A stretch of DNA of 64,000 nucleotides from Massilia oculi (GTDB taxonomy: Bacteria; Pseudomonadota; Gammaproteobacteria; Burkholderiales; Burkholderiaceae_D): NCBI RefSeq assembly GCF_003143515.1, contig NZ_CP029343.1, forward strand, positions 3,038,001 to 3,102,000, given 5' to 3'. A program made the translations under genes and the position numbers. Below the pieces are notes generated by a model. It was not told the origin of the DNA. It did not search any database and worked only from the letters and a program-made list of their open reading frames with translations. This document shows, piece by piece, positions 30,442-39,606 of the stretch (positions are counted from its first letter, which is position 1; the number at the start of each line of letters is the position of its first letter).

Positions 30442-30903
30442 TCACTTCTTGTCAGGGAAACTGCCGTCCAGGTAGAACCAGCGAAGCGCGCCATCCGGGC
30501 CGGACTCGCGCACGAAGCGGCTGACTTCATGCAGGCGGTGCGCACGGCCGCCGACCTTGAAGCGGGCGACGAATTCGACGCTATCCTCGTTGATACGGTT
30601 CGGGTCCTGCTCTGGATCGTCCGGCAATTCTGCTTTACGTTGACGTAAACGTAAAGCAGTTTTTATCTCGAGTCCGAGCCAGCGCATGGGCTCGGATTCG
30701 TCGATGATCGCTTCCTGCGGGCGGGTGCTTGGATGCCAGGTGGCAACCAGATAGGGCTCGTCCTTGAGCGTGAATGCGGTATACCGCGAGCGCATCAGGG
30801 TTTCGGCGGTCGGCGGCAGGGCCGCGCCGGCCAGGTAAGGGCCGCAGCATTGCTCGAACGCGGGGCCGCCGCAAGGGCAGGGAGAGGTGGGACGGGTGGA
30901 CAT
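30442..30903 (-). CDS. ychJ: YchJ/UPF0225 family SEC-C motif protein
   Basis: 153 residues. The N-terminal SEC-C zinc motif reads CPCGGPAFEQCCGPYL, and the core has ETLMRSRYTAFTLKDEPYLVATWHP, both hallmarks of UPF0225. Function is unknown. The coding sequence contains a 28-bp near-palindrome (30631-30658, encoding ALRLRQRKAE) that matches the LiuR operator upstream of liuA. So this gene doubles as the promoter region of the downstream leucine operon. Confidence 0.93.
   Translation of the reverse strand: MSTRPTSPCPCGGPAFEQCCGPYLAGAALPPTAETLMRSRYTAFTLKDEPYLVATWHPSTRPQEAIIDESEPMRWLGLEIKTALRLRQRKAELPDDPEQDPNRINEDSVEFVARFKVGGRAHRLHEVSRFVRESGPDGALRWFYLDGSFPDKK
30631..30658. promoter_or_regulatory. 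LiuR-type operator inside ychJ, upstream of liuB
   Basis: TGCTTTACGT at the left and ACGTAAAGCA at the right bracket a 28-bp palindrome with one asymmetric pair. The inner 24 bp (30633-30656) match the site upstream of liuA at 21 of 24 positions. On the minus strand TTTACG (30655-30650), 17 bp, CAGAAT (30632-30627) is a possible weak promoter reading toward liuB. Confidence 0.85.
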
Positions 30904-30987
30904 GGCGGCAATTATCCGCGATTTCTCTCACGCCGGTCATGCGGGGCGCATGACGGTTCACCCCATGAGTGAAAAGGCAATCTGGCT

Positions 30988-32223
30988 TTATTGACGCAGC
31001 GTCAACCCATCCAACCCGAACGGCGGCGCCTTCCCCTGCACCAGGTCGGCCAGCACCGCCGCCGTCCCGCAGGCAAAGGTGAACCCCAACGGCCCGTGCC
31101 CGACGTTCAGCCACAGATTGTCATACCGGGTCGCCCCGACGATCGGCGCGCTGCTCGGCGTCGCCGGCCGCAATCCCGCCCACACCGCTACCTGCGAATA
31201 ATCCGCCGCGCGCGGCATGGTTTCGCGCACCTGGCGCGTCAGGCCCTCGACCCGCTTCGGATCGAGGCGCAGGTCTTCGCCCACCATGTCGACCATGGCC
31301 GCCACCCGCAGCCGGTCGCCGATGCGCGCATACAGCACCTTGCGCTCGAAGTCGGTCACGCTGATTTCGGGCGCCACGTCGTCCTGGCGGATCGGGGCGG
31401 ACAGGCTGTAGCCCTTGAGTGGATACAGCGGCAGGTGGATATCGATCGATTCGGCCAGGTCGCGGCTCTGGATCCCGGCCGCCAGCACGTAGGCGTCCGC
31501 CGTGAGCAGCCCGCTGGTCGTCTCGACGCCGCGAATGCGCGCACGCTCGGCGTACAGTCCGGTCGCCTCGCCATGGACGAAGCCGCGAAAGCGCGGGTGC
31601 GCGCGCAGGCGTTCGGCCAGGGCCAGGCAGAAGGCGTGGCAGTCGGCCACCGCCTCGCCGGCGTTGTAGATGCCGCCGGCCAGCAGGTGCTGGCTGGCGG
31701 CCAGCGCCGGTTCGCGCGCGCCGCATTCCTCGGGCGTCCAGACCTGGCCGGCGCCCGGTTTCGAGGCGGCCGCCTCGAACACCTCGCGCGAGCGGTAGAC
31801 CACCAGCTTGCCGGCGTCGCGCCAGTGAAAGGCCTCGGGCGGCACCACCAGCTCGAGCTGCTGCATCGCTTGGCGCGAGCATTCCCCCAGCTCGAGCAGC
31901 TTGGCCGTGGTGCGGCGGTTGACGTCGGCGCGGCAGTGGGCCAGGAAGCTTGCCAGCCAGCGGTACTGGCGCAGGTCGGCCTCGGGCTTGAAGCGCAGCG
32001 GACCGTCGGCCTGGAACAGCCATTTGACGGCCTTGAGCGGAATACCCTCATCGGCCAACGGCGAGACGTAGCGGTAGCTGAGCTGGCCGCCATTGCCGTA
32101 GCTGGCGCCGCTGCCGACATCCGGCGCGCGCTCCAGCAGGGTGACGCCATAGCCGGCTTCCACCAGCCACCAGGCCGACGCCAGGCCGACGACGCCGCCG
32201 CCGATCACGATGATGTGCTGCAT
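30988..32223 (-). CDS. dadA: D-amino acid dehydrogenase (DadA-like)
   Basis: 411 residues. A flavoprotein of the DAO family with the FAD motif IIVIGGGVVGLASAWWL at the start, SYGNGGQLSYRYVSPLA after the first helix, and the C-terminal GLRPATPSSAPIVG then LNVGHGPLGFTFACG. It oxidises D-amino acids, mainly D-alanine, to 2-oxo acids at the inner membrane. It sits at the edge of a peptidoglycan-recycling island that contains enzymes releasing D-Ala. A stem-loop (GTCATGCG-GGG-CGCATGAC, 30936-30954) lies beyond its stop. No alanine racemase dadX is adjacent. Confidence 0.92.
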   Translation of the reverse strand: MQHIIVIGGGVVGLASAWWLVEAGYGVTLLERAPDVGSGASYGNGGQLSYRYVSPLADEGIPLKAVKWLFQADGPLRFKPEADLRQYRWLASFLAHCRADVNRRTTAKLLELGECSRQAMQQLELVVPPEAFHWRDAGKLVVYRSREVFEAAASKPGAGQVWTPEECGAREPALAASQHLLAGGIYNAGEAVADCHAFCLALAERLRAHPRFRGFVHGEATGLYAERARIRGVETTSGLLTADAYVLAAGIQSRDLAESIDIHLPLYPLKGYSLSAPIRQDDVAPEISVTDFERKVLYARIGDRLRVAAMVDMVGEDLRLDPKRVEGLTRQVRETMPRAADYSQVAVWAGLRPATPSSAPIVGATRYDNLWLNVGHGPLGFTFACGTAAVLADLVQGKAPPFGLDGLTLRQ

Positions 32224-32339
32224 GCCAGACTCGTTTGTTCAAATAGGGGAAAGGAGCTTAGAGGCTGTACGGACAGGCCGCCAATGAATCGTGGGGGCGA
32301 CGTCATAACCGGCATATATGTACGCATTTGCAGGGCCGT

Positions 32340-33638
32340 TCAGGCGGTTTGGCCGAGGATGGCGCGCCGGTAGACGCTCGCCAGGACGCGCTCCTCGTAG
32401 CGCGCCAGCGACGAGTCGCGGCCGGGTTGATCGCCTGGGTCGCGCGCGCTGCCACCGGCCAGCACCACGATGCCGTTGCCGGTGGTGCGGTCCATCGCGA
32501 AGATCGAGCGCAGGCCATAGGCGTCGCCCAGGTGGCCCACCGCGTCGAGGCCGGGCGTCAGCCACATCCCGGGACGGTCGGGATAATGGGCGTTGCCCAG
32601 GCCGCGCGGGCTGAGGATGCTGCCCAGCGGGTTGCCGTTGCCGCCGACACCGTCGTAACGCCAGTGGCGCGCGAACATCCGCTCGACCGTCGCCGCCTGC
32701 AGCAGGCGCTTGCCATCATGGACGCCGCCCGCCATCAGCATGCGCATGACGACGCCCAGATCGCGCGCCGAGATGCGCAGGCCGCCGGTCGGACTGAACG
32801 GCGTGGCGTTCGTGCCCGGCACGTAGCCGGCCAGGCCTGGGGGCGGCTGTATGTCGGGGGCGTCCACCTGCGCGACCCAAGGGCCGTTGGGTTGCCAGGT
32901 TTCGCTGTCCGCGGCGCGCTTGCGGTAGATGGTCGCCAGCCGGTCCTGCGCCGCCTTCGGCAGTTCGGACGGGTTGTAGCCGGCCTGCAGGCCGAGCGGT
33001 TGCAGCAGCAGGCGCGCCATCAGGCGGTCGAAGCGTTCGCCCGTCACGCGTTCCATGATCGTGCCGATCAGGCCGAAGCCCAGGTTGCAATAGGTGTAAT
33101 AGGCGCCGTCGGGGCCGGCGAGCTGCGACCAGGCCGGCTGCACGTCCTTCAGCGCGGTCGTGGCCGGCCAGAAGTAGCCGCCGTCGTCGCGCAGCGAGGA
33201 GGTATGCAGCAGCAGGTGGCGCAGCGTGATCGCCTGGCTGGCGAAATGCGGATTGCGCAAATTGAAACCGAGGTAGCCGGAGACGTCGGCATCGAGGTCG
33301 ACCTTGCCGCCTTCCAGCAGGCGCATCAGGCCGAGCGTGGTGACCAGCTTCGAGATCGAGGCGATGCGGTACAAGGTGTCGGGCGTGGCCGGGCGGTCGG
33401 GCGCGGCGCCGCTGCCGATGGTGCGGCGTCCGAACGCGCCTTCGTACACCGGCCGGCCGGCGCGCAGGGCCAGCACCGACAGGCTGGCCAGCGGAAAGGC
33501 AGGGTCGTCGACGACGGCGGCCAGCTCGGCGTCGAGCGAAGCCGCCGCGCCGCCGGATGCAGGTGGCATCGCCGCGAACAGCGGTTCCATGGCGCCCAGC
33601 ATGACCATGCCGAGCAGGGATCGCCTGCCGTGATTCAT
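32340..33638 (-). CDS. serine hydrolase of the class C beta-lactamase fold
   Basis: 432 residues. An N-terminal export signal (MNHGRRSLLGMVMLGAMEPLFAA, with an arginine pair) precedes the domain. The nucleophile motif is SISK (IASISKLVTTLG), and the second motif is YCN within YYTYCNLGFGLIG. The late HLGDAYG occupies the KTG-like position. The fold covers beta-lactamases, DD-peptidases and esterases. With murQ, dacB and a VanX-type enzyme nearby, a D-amino-acyl peptidase role is plausible, but esterase cannot be excluded. It is divergent from the GntR regulator with a 123-bp gap. Confidence 0.9.
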   Translation of the reverse strand: MNHGRRSLLGMVMLGAMEPLFAAMPPASGGAAASLDAELAAVVDDPAFPLASLSVLALRAGRPVYEGAFGRRTIGSGAAPDRPATPDTLYRIASISKLVTTLGLMRLLEGGKVDLDADVSGYLGFNLRNPHFASQAITLRHLLLHTSSLRDDGGYFWPATTALKDVQPAWSQLAGPDGAYYTYCNLGFGLIGTIMERVTGERFDRLMARLLLQPLGLQAGYNPSELPKAAQDRLATIYRKRAADSETWQPNGPWVAQVDAPDIQPPPGLAGYVPGTNATPFSPTGGLRISARDLGVVMRMLMAGGVHDGKRLLQAATVERMFARHWRYDGVGGNGNPLGSILSPRGLGNAHYPDRPGMWLTPGLDAVGHLGDAYGLRSIFAMDRTTGNGIVVLAGGSARDPGDQPGRDSSLARYEERVLASVYRRAILGQTA

Positions 33639-33761
33639 GTCATTCCCTTTTATCGTGTTTGCCGGATCAGCATACGGAAAGCCCGAAACCCTTGCCTAAT
33701 GAATAGCCGTAGGCAAGTCATAACTCTTTTGTATTGGTCTCAAGTGGTATGCTTCCACGGT

Positions 33762-34502
33762 ATGAACACCCCCGGTCCCGGATTCCAGGTCAACCTGGAC
33801 GACAATTCTCCCCTCTACATGCAGCTGGCGCGCAAGCTGGCGCAGGACGTGCGCGACGGCCGCTACCAGGCCGACCAGGCGCTGCCTTCCGAACGCATGC
33901 TGTCCGAACAGCTCGACGTCTCGCGCGTCACCGCGCGCAAGGCGATCGACCAGCTGGTCGAGCAGGGCCTGGTGGTGCGCCGCCGCGGCTCGGGCAACTA
34001 TATCGCCCCGCGCATCGAGCAGCCGCTGTCGAACCTGTCGAGTTTTTCGGAACAGCTGCAGCAGCGCGGCTATACCCCGAGGTCCGAGTGGCTGCGCCGC
34101 GAAGTGATACTGGCCGACGCCGACGAGCAGCTCTCGCTGGGCCTCTCGCCCGGCGCGCGGGTGGCGCGCCTGGAACGCCTGCGCCTGGCCGACGACGTCG
34201 TGATGGCCTACGAGATCAGCGTGATCCCGGCCACGGTGCTGCCGCGCCCCGATGGCGTGGCCGCGTCGCTCTACGCCCACCTGGGCAAGAGCGGCCACAT
34301 GCCGGTGCGCGCGCTGCAGCACATCCGCGCCATGAACGCCGACGCCGGGCTGGCGGCGCGCCTGGACGTGCCGGAAGGCCGCGCGGTGCTGTTCATCACC
34401 CGCGTCGGCTACCTGGAATCGGGCGAGCCGGTGGAGTTGACCCATTCCTATTGCCGCAGCGACCATTACGACTTCGTGGCCGAGTTGCGGCGGCCGGCGT
34501 AG
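33762..34502 (+). CDS. GntR/HutC-family regulator (NagR/NagQ-like)
   Basis: 246 residues from ATG 33762 (MNTPGPGFQVNLDDNSPLYMQL). The winged HTH has LPSERMLSEQLDVSRVTARKAIDQLVEQGLVVRRRGSGNYIA. A UTRA ligand domain follows from about residue 95 (TPRSEWLRREV through ELTHSYCRSDHYDF). UTRA regulators of this kind often respond to amino-sugar phosphates. It precedes murQ by 126 nt and probably controls the island in response to GlcNAc-6-P or MurNAc-6-P. TGGT-containing repeats occur upstream of it and of murQ. An overlong upstream reading frame crossing the divergent hydrolase is an artefact. Confidence 0.92.
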   Translation: MNTPGPGFQVNLDDNSPLYMQLARKLAQDVRDGRYQADQALPSERMLSEQLDVSRVTARKAIDQLVEQGLVVRRRGSGNYIAPRIEQPLSNLSSFSEQLQQRGYTPRSEWLRREVILADADEQLSLGLSPGARVARLERLRLADDVVMAYEISVIPATVLPRPDGVAASLYAHLGKSGHMPVRALQHIRAMNADAGLAARLDVPEGRAVLFITRVGYLESGEPVELTHSYCRSDHYDFVAELRRPA

Positions 34503-34593
34503 GCCCGACCCCTGCGCCGGGTCGCCCGCATAACCTCGCGGCATGGCGGCGGCCGATCCTTTCATGGGATGGCTTGCCGAATTGGTATTACAC

Positions 34594-34612
34594 TGGTTTC
34601 ATCAAAAAACCA
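34594..34612. promoter_or_regulatory. candidate GntR operator upstream of murQ
   Basis: TGGTTT-N7-AAACCA is a 6-bp inverted repeat 16 bp before the murQ ATG, next to TTGGTATTACAC. TGGT/ACCA half-sites are usual for HutC-type regulators. A related TTGGTCTCAAGTGGTATG lies at 33735-33751 just upstream of the regulator gene. The match is by eye. Confidence 0.5.
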
Positions 34613-34628
34613 TTTTCGAGACACGGCG

Positions 34629-35507
34629 ATGCTCAATACCGAAACCCCTTCCCAGGCGCACGCCGCCCTCGACCAGTACCCGACCACCGAACTGGTGAAC
34701 GTCTTCGTCGATGACCAGCTCCAGGCCGTCGAAGCGGTGCGCAAGGCCGCGCCGCGCATCGCCGCCGCCGTCACCGCCGCGCTGCCGCGCATGGAGGCGG
34801 GCGGACGCCTGATCTATGTCGGCGCCGGCACCTCGGGCCGCCTGGGGGTGCTCGACAGCGTCGAGCTGTACCCGACCTTCTCCTGGCCGCATGGGCGCGC
34901 GGTGGCGCTGCTGGCCGGCGGGAGCGACGCGATGTTCGTCGCGGTCGAAGGCGCCGAAGACGATTTCGCCCAGGGCGCTGCCGACCTGCAGGGCGTGAAC
35001 GTGGGGCCGGACGACGTGGTGCTGGCGATTGCCGCATCGGGCGGTACGCCGTACGTGCTGGGCGCCATCCAGGCCGCGCGTGCGGTCGGCGCGCTGACGA
35101 TCGGCTTCGCCAACAATCCGGACGCGCCGGTCACGCAGGAAGCCGAAATCGGCGTCACGCTCGACACCGGGCCCGAAGTCGTCTCGGGCAGCACGCGCCT
35201 GAAGGCCGGCACCTCGCAAAAGATCGCGCTGAACACCTTTTCCAGCGCACTGATGGTGCGTTTGAACAAGGTCTACGGCAACCTGATGGTAGACTTGAAG
35301 GCTACCAATGCCAAACTGGTACGGCGCGCGATCCGTCTCACCAGCTTCGCCACCGGCGCCGACGAAGAGGCCGCGCGGGCGGTGCTGGAGCAATGCGGAT
35401 TCCACGTCAAGACCGCCATCGTGGCCTTGTCCAAACAAACCAGTGTCGAGCAGGCGCAAGCGCTGCTGGAAGCGGCGCGCGGCAGCGTGCGCCAGGCGCT
35501 CGCGTAA
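34629..35507 (+). CDS. murQ: N-acetylmuramic acid 6-phosphate etherase
   Basis: 292 residues. It splits the lactyl ether of MurNAc-6-P to give GlcNAc-6-P and D-lactate. The SIS domain shows LIYVGAGTSGRLGVLDSVELYPTF, then ALLAGG and AIAASGGTPYVLGA, the conserved SGSTRLKAGTSQKIALN and the C-terminal helical part. ATG 34629 fits the family start (MLNTETPS); an in-frame ATG at 34569 would pass through the operator and is rejected. The gene is followed by a permease at 24 nt, so murQ, ampG-like and nagX-like genes form one operon. Confidence 0.96.
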   Translation: MLNTETPSQAHAALDQYPTTELVNVFVDDQLQAVEAVRKAAPRIAAAVTAALPRMEAGGRLIYVGAGTSGRLGVLDSVELYPTFSWPHGRAVALLAGGSDAMFVAVEGAEDDFAQGAADLQGVNVGPDDVVLAIAASGGTPYVLGAIQAARAVGALTIGFANNPDAPVTQEAEIGVTLDTGPEVVSGSTRLKAGTSQKIALNTFSSALMVRLNKVYGNLMVDLKATNAKLVRRAIRLTSFATGADEEAARAVLEQCGFHVKTAIVALSKQTSVEQAQALLEAARGSVRQALA

Positions 35508-35531
35508 GCGCGTTTCCGCAGCCCTGGCCTG

Positions 35532-36815
35532 ATGGCACAAGAAAGAGACATGCATAAACCGCAAGCGAACCGCCCGTGGCTGTGGGTGCCGTCCCTGTAC
35601 TTCGCCCAGGCCATCCCCTACGTCGTGGTGATGAACCTGACCGTCATCATGTACAAGGACATGGGGATCTCGAATTCCGACATCGCCTTCTACACCAGCC
35701 TGCTGTACCTGCCGTGGGTGATCAAGCCGCTGTGGTCGCCCATCGTCGACATGTTCGGCACCAAGCGCCGCTGGACCGTGCTGCTGCAGATCGTGGTCGG
35801 CGCGTCGCTGATCGCGGTCGGCACCGTATTGCACACACCCGCCTTCTTCGCCGTCAGCCTGGCCGTCATGTGGATCATGGCGTTCAGCTCGGCCACCCAC
35901 GACATCTCGGCCGACGGCTTCTACATGCTGGGCCTGCGCCAGCAGCAGCAGGCCGCCTTCGTCGGCGTGCGCAGCACCTTCTATCGCCTCGCGACCCTGG
36001 TCGGACAAGGCCCGCTGGTGGTGCTGGCCGGTTACCTGGCGGTCAGCCTGGGCGACGTCAGGCAAGCCTGGGCGATCGTGTTCTACGTGCTGGCCGGGAT
36101 CTTCTTCGCCGCGTTTGCCTGGCACCAGTTCGTGCTGCCGGTGCCCGAGGACGATCGTCCCGCCCCGACCACCAATAATCCGCTGCGCGATTTCTTCGGC
36201 ACCTTCGCCGCCTTCTTCAAGAAGCGCGACATCTGGATGATCGTCGCCTTCATCCTCACCTTCCGCCTGGGCGAGGCCCAGCTGCTGAAGCTCGTGGCGC
36301 CGTTCCTGAAGGACCCGGTCAGCGAAGGCGGCCTGGGGCTCACCACCGCCGAATACGGCATCGCCTACGGCACCGTCGGCATCATCGCCCTGACCCTGGG
36401 CGGCCTGGCCGGCGGCTGGCTGATCTCGCGCCTGGGGCTCAAGCGCTGCCTGTGGCTGATGGTGTTCGCGATCCACCTGCCGGACCTGGTCTTCGTCTAC
36501 CTGTCGCAGACCCAGCCTACCGACCTGGTGACGGTGTCCGCCTTCCTGGCGCTCGAGCAGTTCGGCTACGGCTTCGGCTTCACGGCCATGATGATGTACA
36601 TGATCATGGTGGCCGACGGTCCCAATAAAACCGCGCACTATGCGATCTGCACCGGCCTGATGGCCCTCGGCATGATGGTGCCGGGCATGTGGAGCGGCGA
36701 CCTGCAGGAATACCTGGGCTACAAGCACTTCTTCATCTGGACCTGCCTGGCGACGATCCCCGCGTTCATCGTGGCGGCGCTGGTCAGGATCGATCCCGAA
36801 TTCGGGAAAAAATAA
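35532..36815 (+). CDS. AmpG-like MFS permease
   Basis: 427 residues with about 12 membrane helices, starting at ATG 35532 or ATG 35550. The segments LYFAQAIPYVVVMNLTVIMYKDMG, YLPWVIKPLWSPIVDMFGTKRRW and ATHDISADGFYMLGLR are typical of the AmpG/acetyl-CoA-transporter branch of the MFS. AmpG imports GlcNAc-anhydroMurNAc peptides. E. coli AmpG has two more helices, so orthology is not certain, but the location between murQ and nagX favours a muropeptide or amino-sugar substrate. Confidence 0.85.
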   Translation: MAQERDMHKPQANRPWLWVPSLYFAQAIPYVVVMNLTVIMYKDMGISNSDIAFYTSLLYLPWVIKPLWSPIVDMFGTKRRWTVLLQIVVGASLIAVGTVLHTPAFFAVSLAVMWIMAFSSATHDISADGFYMLGLRQQQQAAFVGVRSTFYRLATLVGQGPLVVLAGYLAVSLGDVRQAWAIVFYVLAGIFFAAFAWHQFVLPVPEDDRPAPTTNNPLRDFFGTFAAFFKKRDIWMIVAFILTFRLGEAQLLKLVAPFLKDPVSEGGLGLTTAEYGIAYGTVGIIALTLGGLAGGWLISRLGLKRCLWLMVFAIHLPDLVFVYLSQTQPTDLVTVSAFLALEQFGYGFGFTAMMMYMIMVADGPNKTAHYAICTGLMALGMMVPGMWSGDLQEYLGYKHFFIWTCLATIPAFIVAALVRIDPEFGKK

Positions 36816-36821
36816 CGGGCC

Positions 36822-37964
36822 ATGATCGACGCACCGGCGCGCCTGACATCGCTCGACGCCTTCCGCGGCTTCACCATCGCCGCGATGGTGCTCGTGAATA
36901 ACCCGGGCGACTGGGGCCACCTGCATGCGCAGCTCGCGCATGCGGCCTGGCATGGCTGGACGTTCACCGACACGATCTTCCCTTTCTTTTTATTCATCGG
37001 CGGCGTCGCGATGGCGCTGTCGCTGGGCCGCCTGGCCGCCGCCGGCGCAGACAGGCCGCAGCTGCTGATCAAACTCGCCAAACGCGCCGCGTTGATCTTC
37101 CTGATCGGCTTCCTGCTCAACCTGATCCCGCGTTTCGACTGGGGCAGCGTGCGCATTCCCGGTGTGCTGCAGCGCATCGCCCTGTGCACGCTGGTGGCGG
37201 CGCCGCTGGTGGTCTACCTGCGCTGGCGCGGCCAGGCGCTTGCCATCTTCCTGCTGCTGGCGCTGTACAGCGTCCTGATGCTCCTCGTTCCGGTTCCCGG
37301 CATCGGCGCCGGCGTACTGGAACCGGGCCAGGACGTCGGCGCCTGGATCGACCGCGCCCTGATAGGCGGTCACCTGTGGGCGCAAGCGAAGACCTGGGAC
37401 CCGGAAGGCCTGGTGTCCACGCTTCCGGCCGTGTGCAGCCTGCTGTTCGGCGTGCTGGCCGGCCGGTTGCTGCTCTCGACACTTCCGCGCACCGAGCAGG
37501 TCGTATGGCTGATGCTGGCGGGACTGGCCTGCCTGGCGCTGGGTTCCACGCTCGACGCGGTCCTCATGCCGATCAATAAAAGCCTGTGGACGCCGTCGTT
37601 CTGCCTGTTGATGAGCGGCTGGGCGCTGCTGGCCTTCGGCGCCAGCTACTGGCTGCTGGACGCGGCGCCGTCAACGGCGCTGCGCGAGCGCATGCAGCGC
37701 CTGAGTACCCCTTTCGTCATCTACGGCATGAACGCGCTGTTCATCTTCGCGCTCTCGGGCCTCATCGCCAAGATGCTCGGTTTTATCAAATTCACCCAGC
37801 CGGACGGCAGCCAGCTCGCGCTCGGCCGGCTCCTGTACGCGCCATTCGCCGCGCTGCCGCTGGACCCACGCAACACCTCATTACTGTACGCCATCGCTTT
37901 CAACGCCTGCATGTTTGCCATCGCCTGGTGCATGTGGCGCAAGCGCTGGTTCGTCAAAGTCTGA
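36822..37964 (+). CDS. nagX: NagX-like membrane acyltransferase (DUF5009/HGSNAT family)
   Basis: 380 residues with about ten membrane helices. The opening RLTSLDAFRGFTIAAMVLVNNPGDW and the following FTDTIFPFFLFIGGVAMALS are the signature of the heparan-alpha-glucosaminide N-acetyltransferase relatives that occur in bacterial GlcNAc catabolic clusters as NagX. The conserved catalytic-type His of that family was not located with confidence. It starts 6 nt after the permease stop. A role in amino-sugar transport or acetylation is inferred from context. Confidence 0.88.
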   Translation: MIDAPARLTSLDAFRGFTIAAMVLVNNPGDWGHLHAQLAHAAWHGWTFTDTIFPFFLFIGGVAMALSLGRLAAAGADRPQLLIKLAKRAALIFLIGFLLNLIPRFDWGSVRIPGVLQRIALCTLVAAPLVVYLRWRGQALAIFLLLALYSVLMLLVPVPGIGAGVLEPGQDVGAWIDRALIGGHLWAQAKTWDPEGLVSTLPAVCSLLFGVLAGRLLLSTLPRTEQVVWLMLAGLACLALGSTLDAVLMPINKSLWTPSFCLLMSGWALLAFGASYWLLDAAPSTALRERMQRLSTPFVIYGMNALFIFALSGLIAKMLGFIKFTQPDGSQLALGRLLYAPFAALPLDPRNTSLLYAIAFNACMFAIAWCMWRKRWFVKV

Positions 37965-37986
37965 ACCGAACACACAAGGAGCCACT

Positions 37987-39588
37987 TTGCTTCCCAACAT
38001 GAACAAACGCGCTTTCACGCTCGGCCTGGCCAGCGCCTTCGCCCTCGGTGGCCTGCTGGCCGGCTGCGGCACCCAGCCGCTCACCCGCGGTGTACCGGTT
38101 GCCGAAACCAGCGGCGGCGACGATCCGCCCGCCGCCCCGCGCGAGCTGCGCGCCGCCTGGGTCTCGACCGTCGCCAATATCGACTGGCCCAGCAAGCCCG
38201 GCCTCTCGTCCGCCGTGCAGCAGAAGGAAGCCATCGCCATCCTCGACCGCGCCAAGTCGCTGAACCTGAATGCGATCGTGCTGCAGGTGCGACCTTCGGC
38301 CGATGCGATCTATCCATCGAAGATCGAGCCCTGGACCGAGTACCTGAGCGGCGCGCAAGGCAAGGCGCCGATGCCGGCCTACGATCCCCTCAAATTCTGG
38401 ATCGACCAGGCGCATGCGCGCGGTCTCGAGCTGCACGCCTGGTTCAACCCCTATCGCGCGCGCATGGACGCGGCGCGCTCGCAGTCGGCGCCGAACCACA
38501 TCACCAACACCAGACCGGACGTCGTCAAGCGCTACGGCAAGTTCATGTGGATGGACCCGGGCGAGCCGGCGGCCGCCAAGCAGACCATGGACGTGATCCT
38601 CGACGTCGTGCGCCGCTACGACATCGACGGCGTGCACATCGACGACTACTTCTATCCCTACCCGATCGAGGCCACGCCGGCCGTGGCCGGCAATGCCGCC
38701 GCGCTGGACGGCCGCACGGCCAAGGCCGAGCTGGACTTCCCCGACGATCCGGCCTGGCAGCGCTACCTGAAAAGCGGCGGCACATTGGCGCGCGCCGACT
38801 GGCGCCGCGACAACGTCAACCGCCTGATCGAGGCCATGTACAAGGGCATCCATGCCGAAAAGAGCTGGGTGCGCTTCGGCATCAGCCCCTTCGGCCTGGG
38901 CCGGCCCGACCGCCGTCCGCCCGGCATCAATGGCTTCTCGCAGTACGACAAGCTGTATGCCGACGCCGAACTGTGGCTGCAGGAGGGCTGGCTCGACTAC
39001 TTCGTGCCGCAGCTGTACTGGCCGATCAAGTCGCCGGGACAGGCCTATGACGTGCTGCTCGACTACTGGATCGGGCAGAACCCGCTGGGCCGCCATATCT
39101 GGCCGGGCCTGTTCACCAGCCGCATCGGCGCGCCGACCCGCGCCTACGAGCCGGACGAAGTGCTGCAGCAGGTCAGCGTGACCCGTTCGCGTCCGCAGGC
39201 CACTGGTCACATCCATTTCAGCATGGTGGCCCTGACGCAGAACCGCAAGGGCATCAGCGACCAGTTGCGCGCAAGCCGCTACACCGGCCAGGCGCTGGTG
39301 CCGGCCACGCCGTGGCTGGGCAGCACGCGGCCCGGCACGCCCACGATCAAGGCCGTCCGCGGCGCCAGGTCGGTCGACCTGAGCCTGACGGCGGGCAAGG
39401 GCAACGCCCTGTATGCGATCTGGGCCCGTCACGGCAATGAATGGCGCTTCGCCGTGGCGCCGGCGGCGCGCGCGACCTGGACTGTTTCCGACGACGACCG
39501 CCTCGGCCCGGCCGAGATCGTGGTAGTGAGCGCGGTCGACCGCCTCGGCAACGAGGGCGAGCGCGTGCGTGTGTGGTCGAAACCATAA
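37987..39588 (+). CDS. DigH-like glycoside hydrolase lipoprotein (GHL10/DUF187)
   Basis: 533 residues if TTG 37987 is the start. AAGGAG at 37976-37981 lies 5 nt from this TTG but 17 nt from ATG 37999, so the TTG is preferred; the ATG would give 529 residues. A lipobox LLAGC (Cys27) marks a lipoprotein. The catalytic region RELRAAWVSTVANIDWPSKPG, LNAIVLQVRPSADAIYPS and DIDGVHIDDYFYPYP is the DUF187/GHL10 family, which includes E. coli DigH, a glycosidase that cuts denuded peptidoglycan strands. A C-terminal fibronectin-like domain may close the protein. It is consistent with the recycling role of the island. Confidence 0.9.
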   Translation: MLPNMNKRAFTLGLASAFALGGLLAGCGTQPLTRGVPVAETSGGDDPPAAPRELRAAWVSTVANIDWPSKPGLSSAVQQKEAIAILDRAKSLNLNAIVLQVRPSADAIYPSKIEPWTEYLSGAQGKAPMPAYDPLKFWIDQAHARGLELHAWFNPYRARMDAARSQSAPNHITNTRPDVVKRYGKFMWMDPGEPAAAKQTMDVILDVVRRYDIDGVHIDDYFYPYPIEATPAVAGNAAALDGRTAKAELDFPDDPAWQRYLKSGGTLARADWRRDNVNRLIEAMYKGIHAEKSWVRFGISPFGLGRPDRRPPGINGFSQYDKLYADAELWLQEGWLDYFVPQLYWPIKSPGQAYDVLLDYWIGQNPLGRHIWPGLFTSRIGAPTRAYEPDEVLQQVSVTRSRPQATGHIHFSMVALTQNRKGISDQLRASRYTGQALVPATPWLGSTRPGTPTIKAVRGARSVDLSLTAGKGNALYAIWARHGNEWRFAVAPAARATWTVSDDDRLGPAEIVVVSAVDRLGNEGERVRVWSKP

Positions 39589-39606
39589 TGCGGGTAGCAT
39601 CACGGT

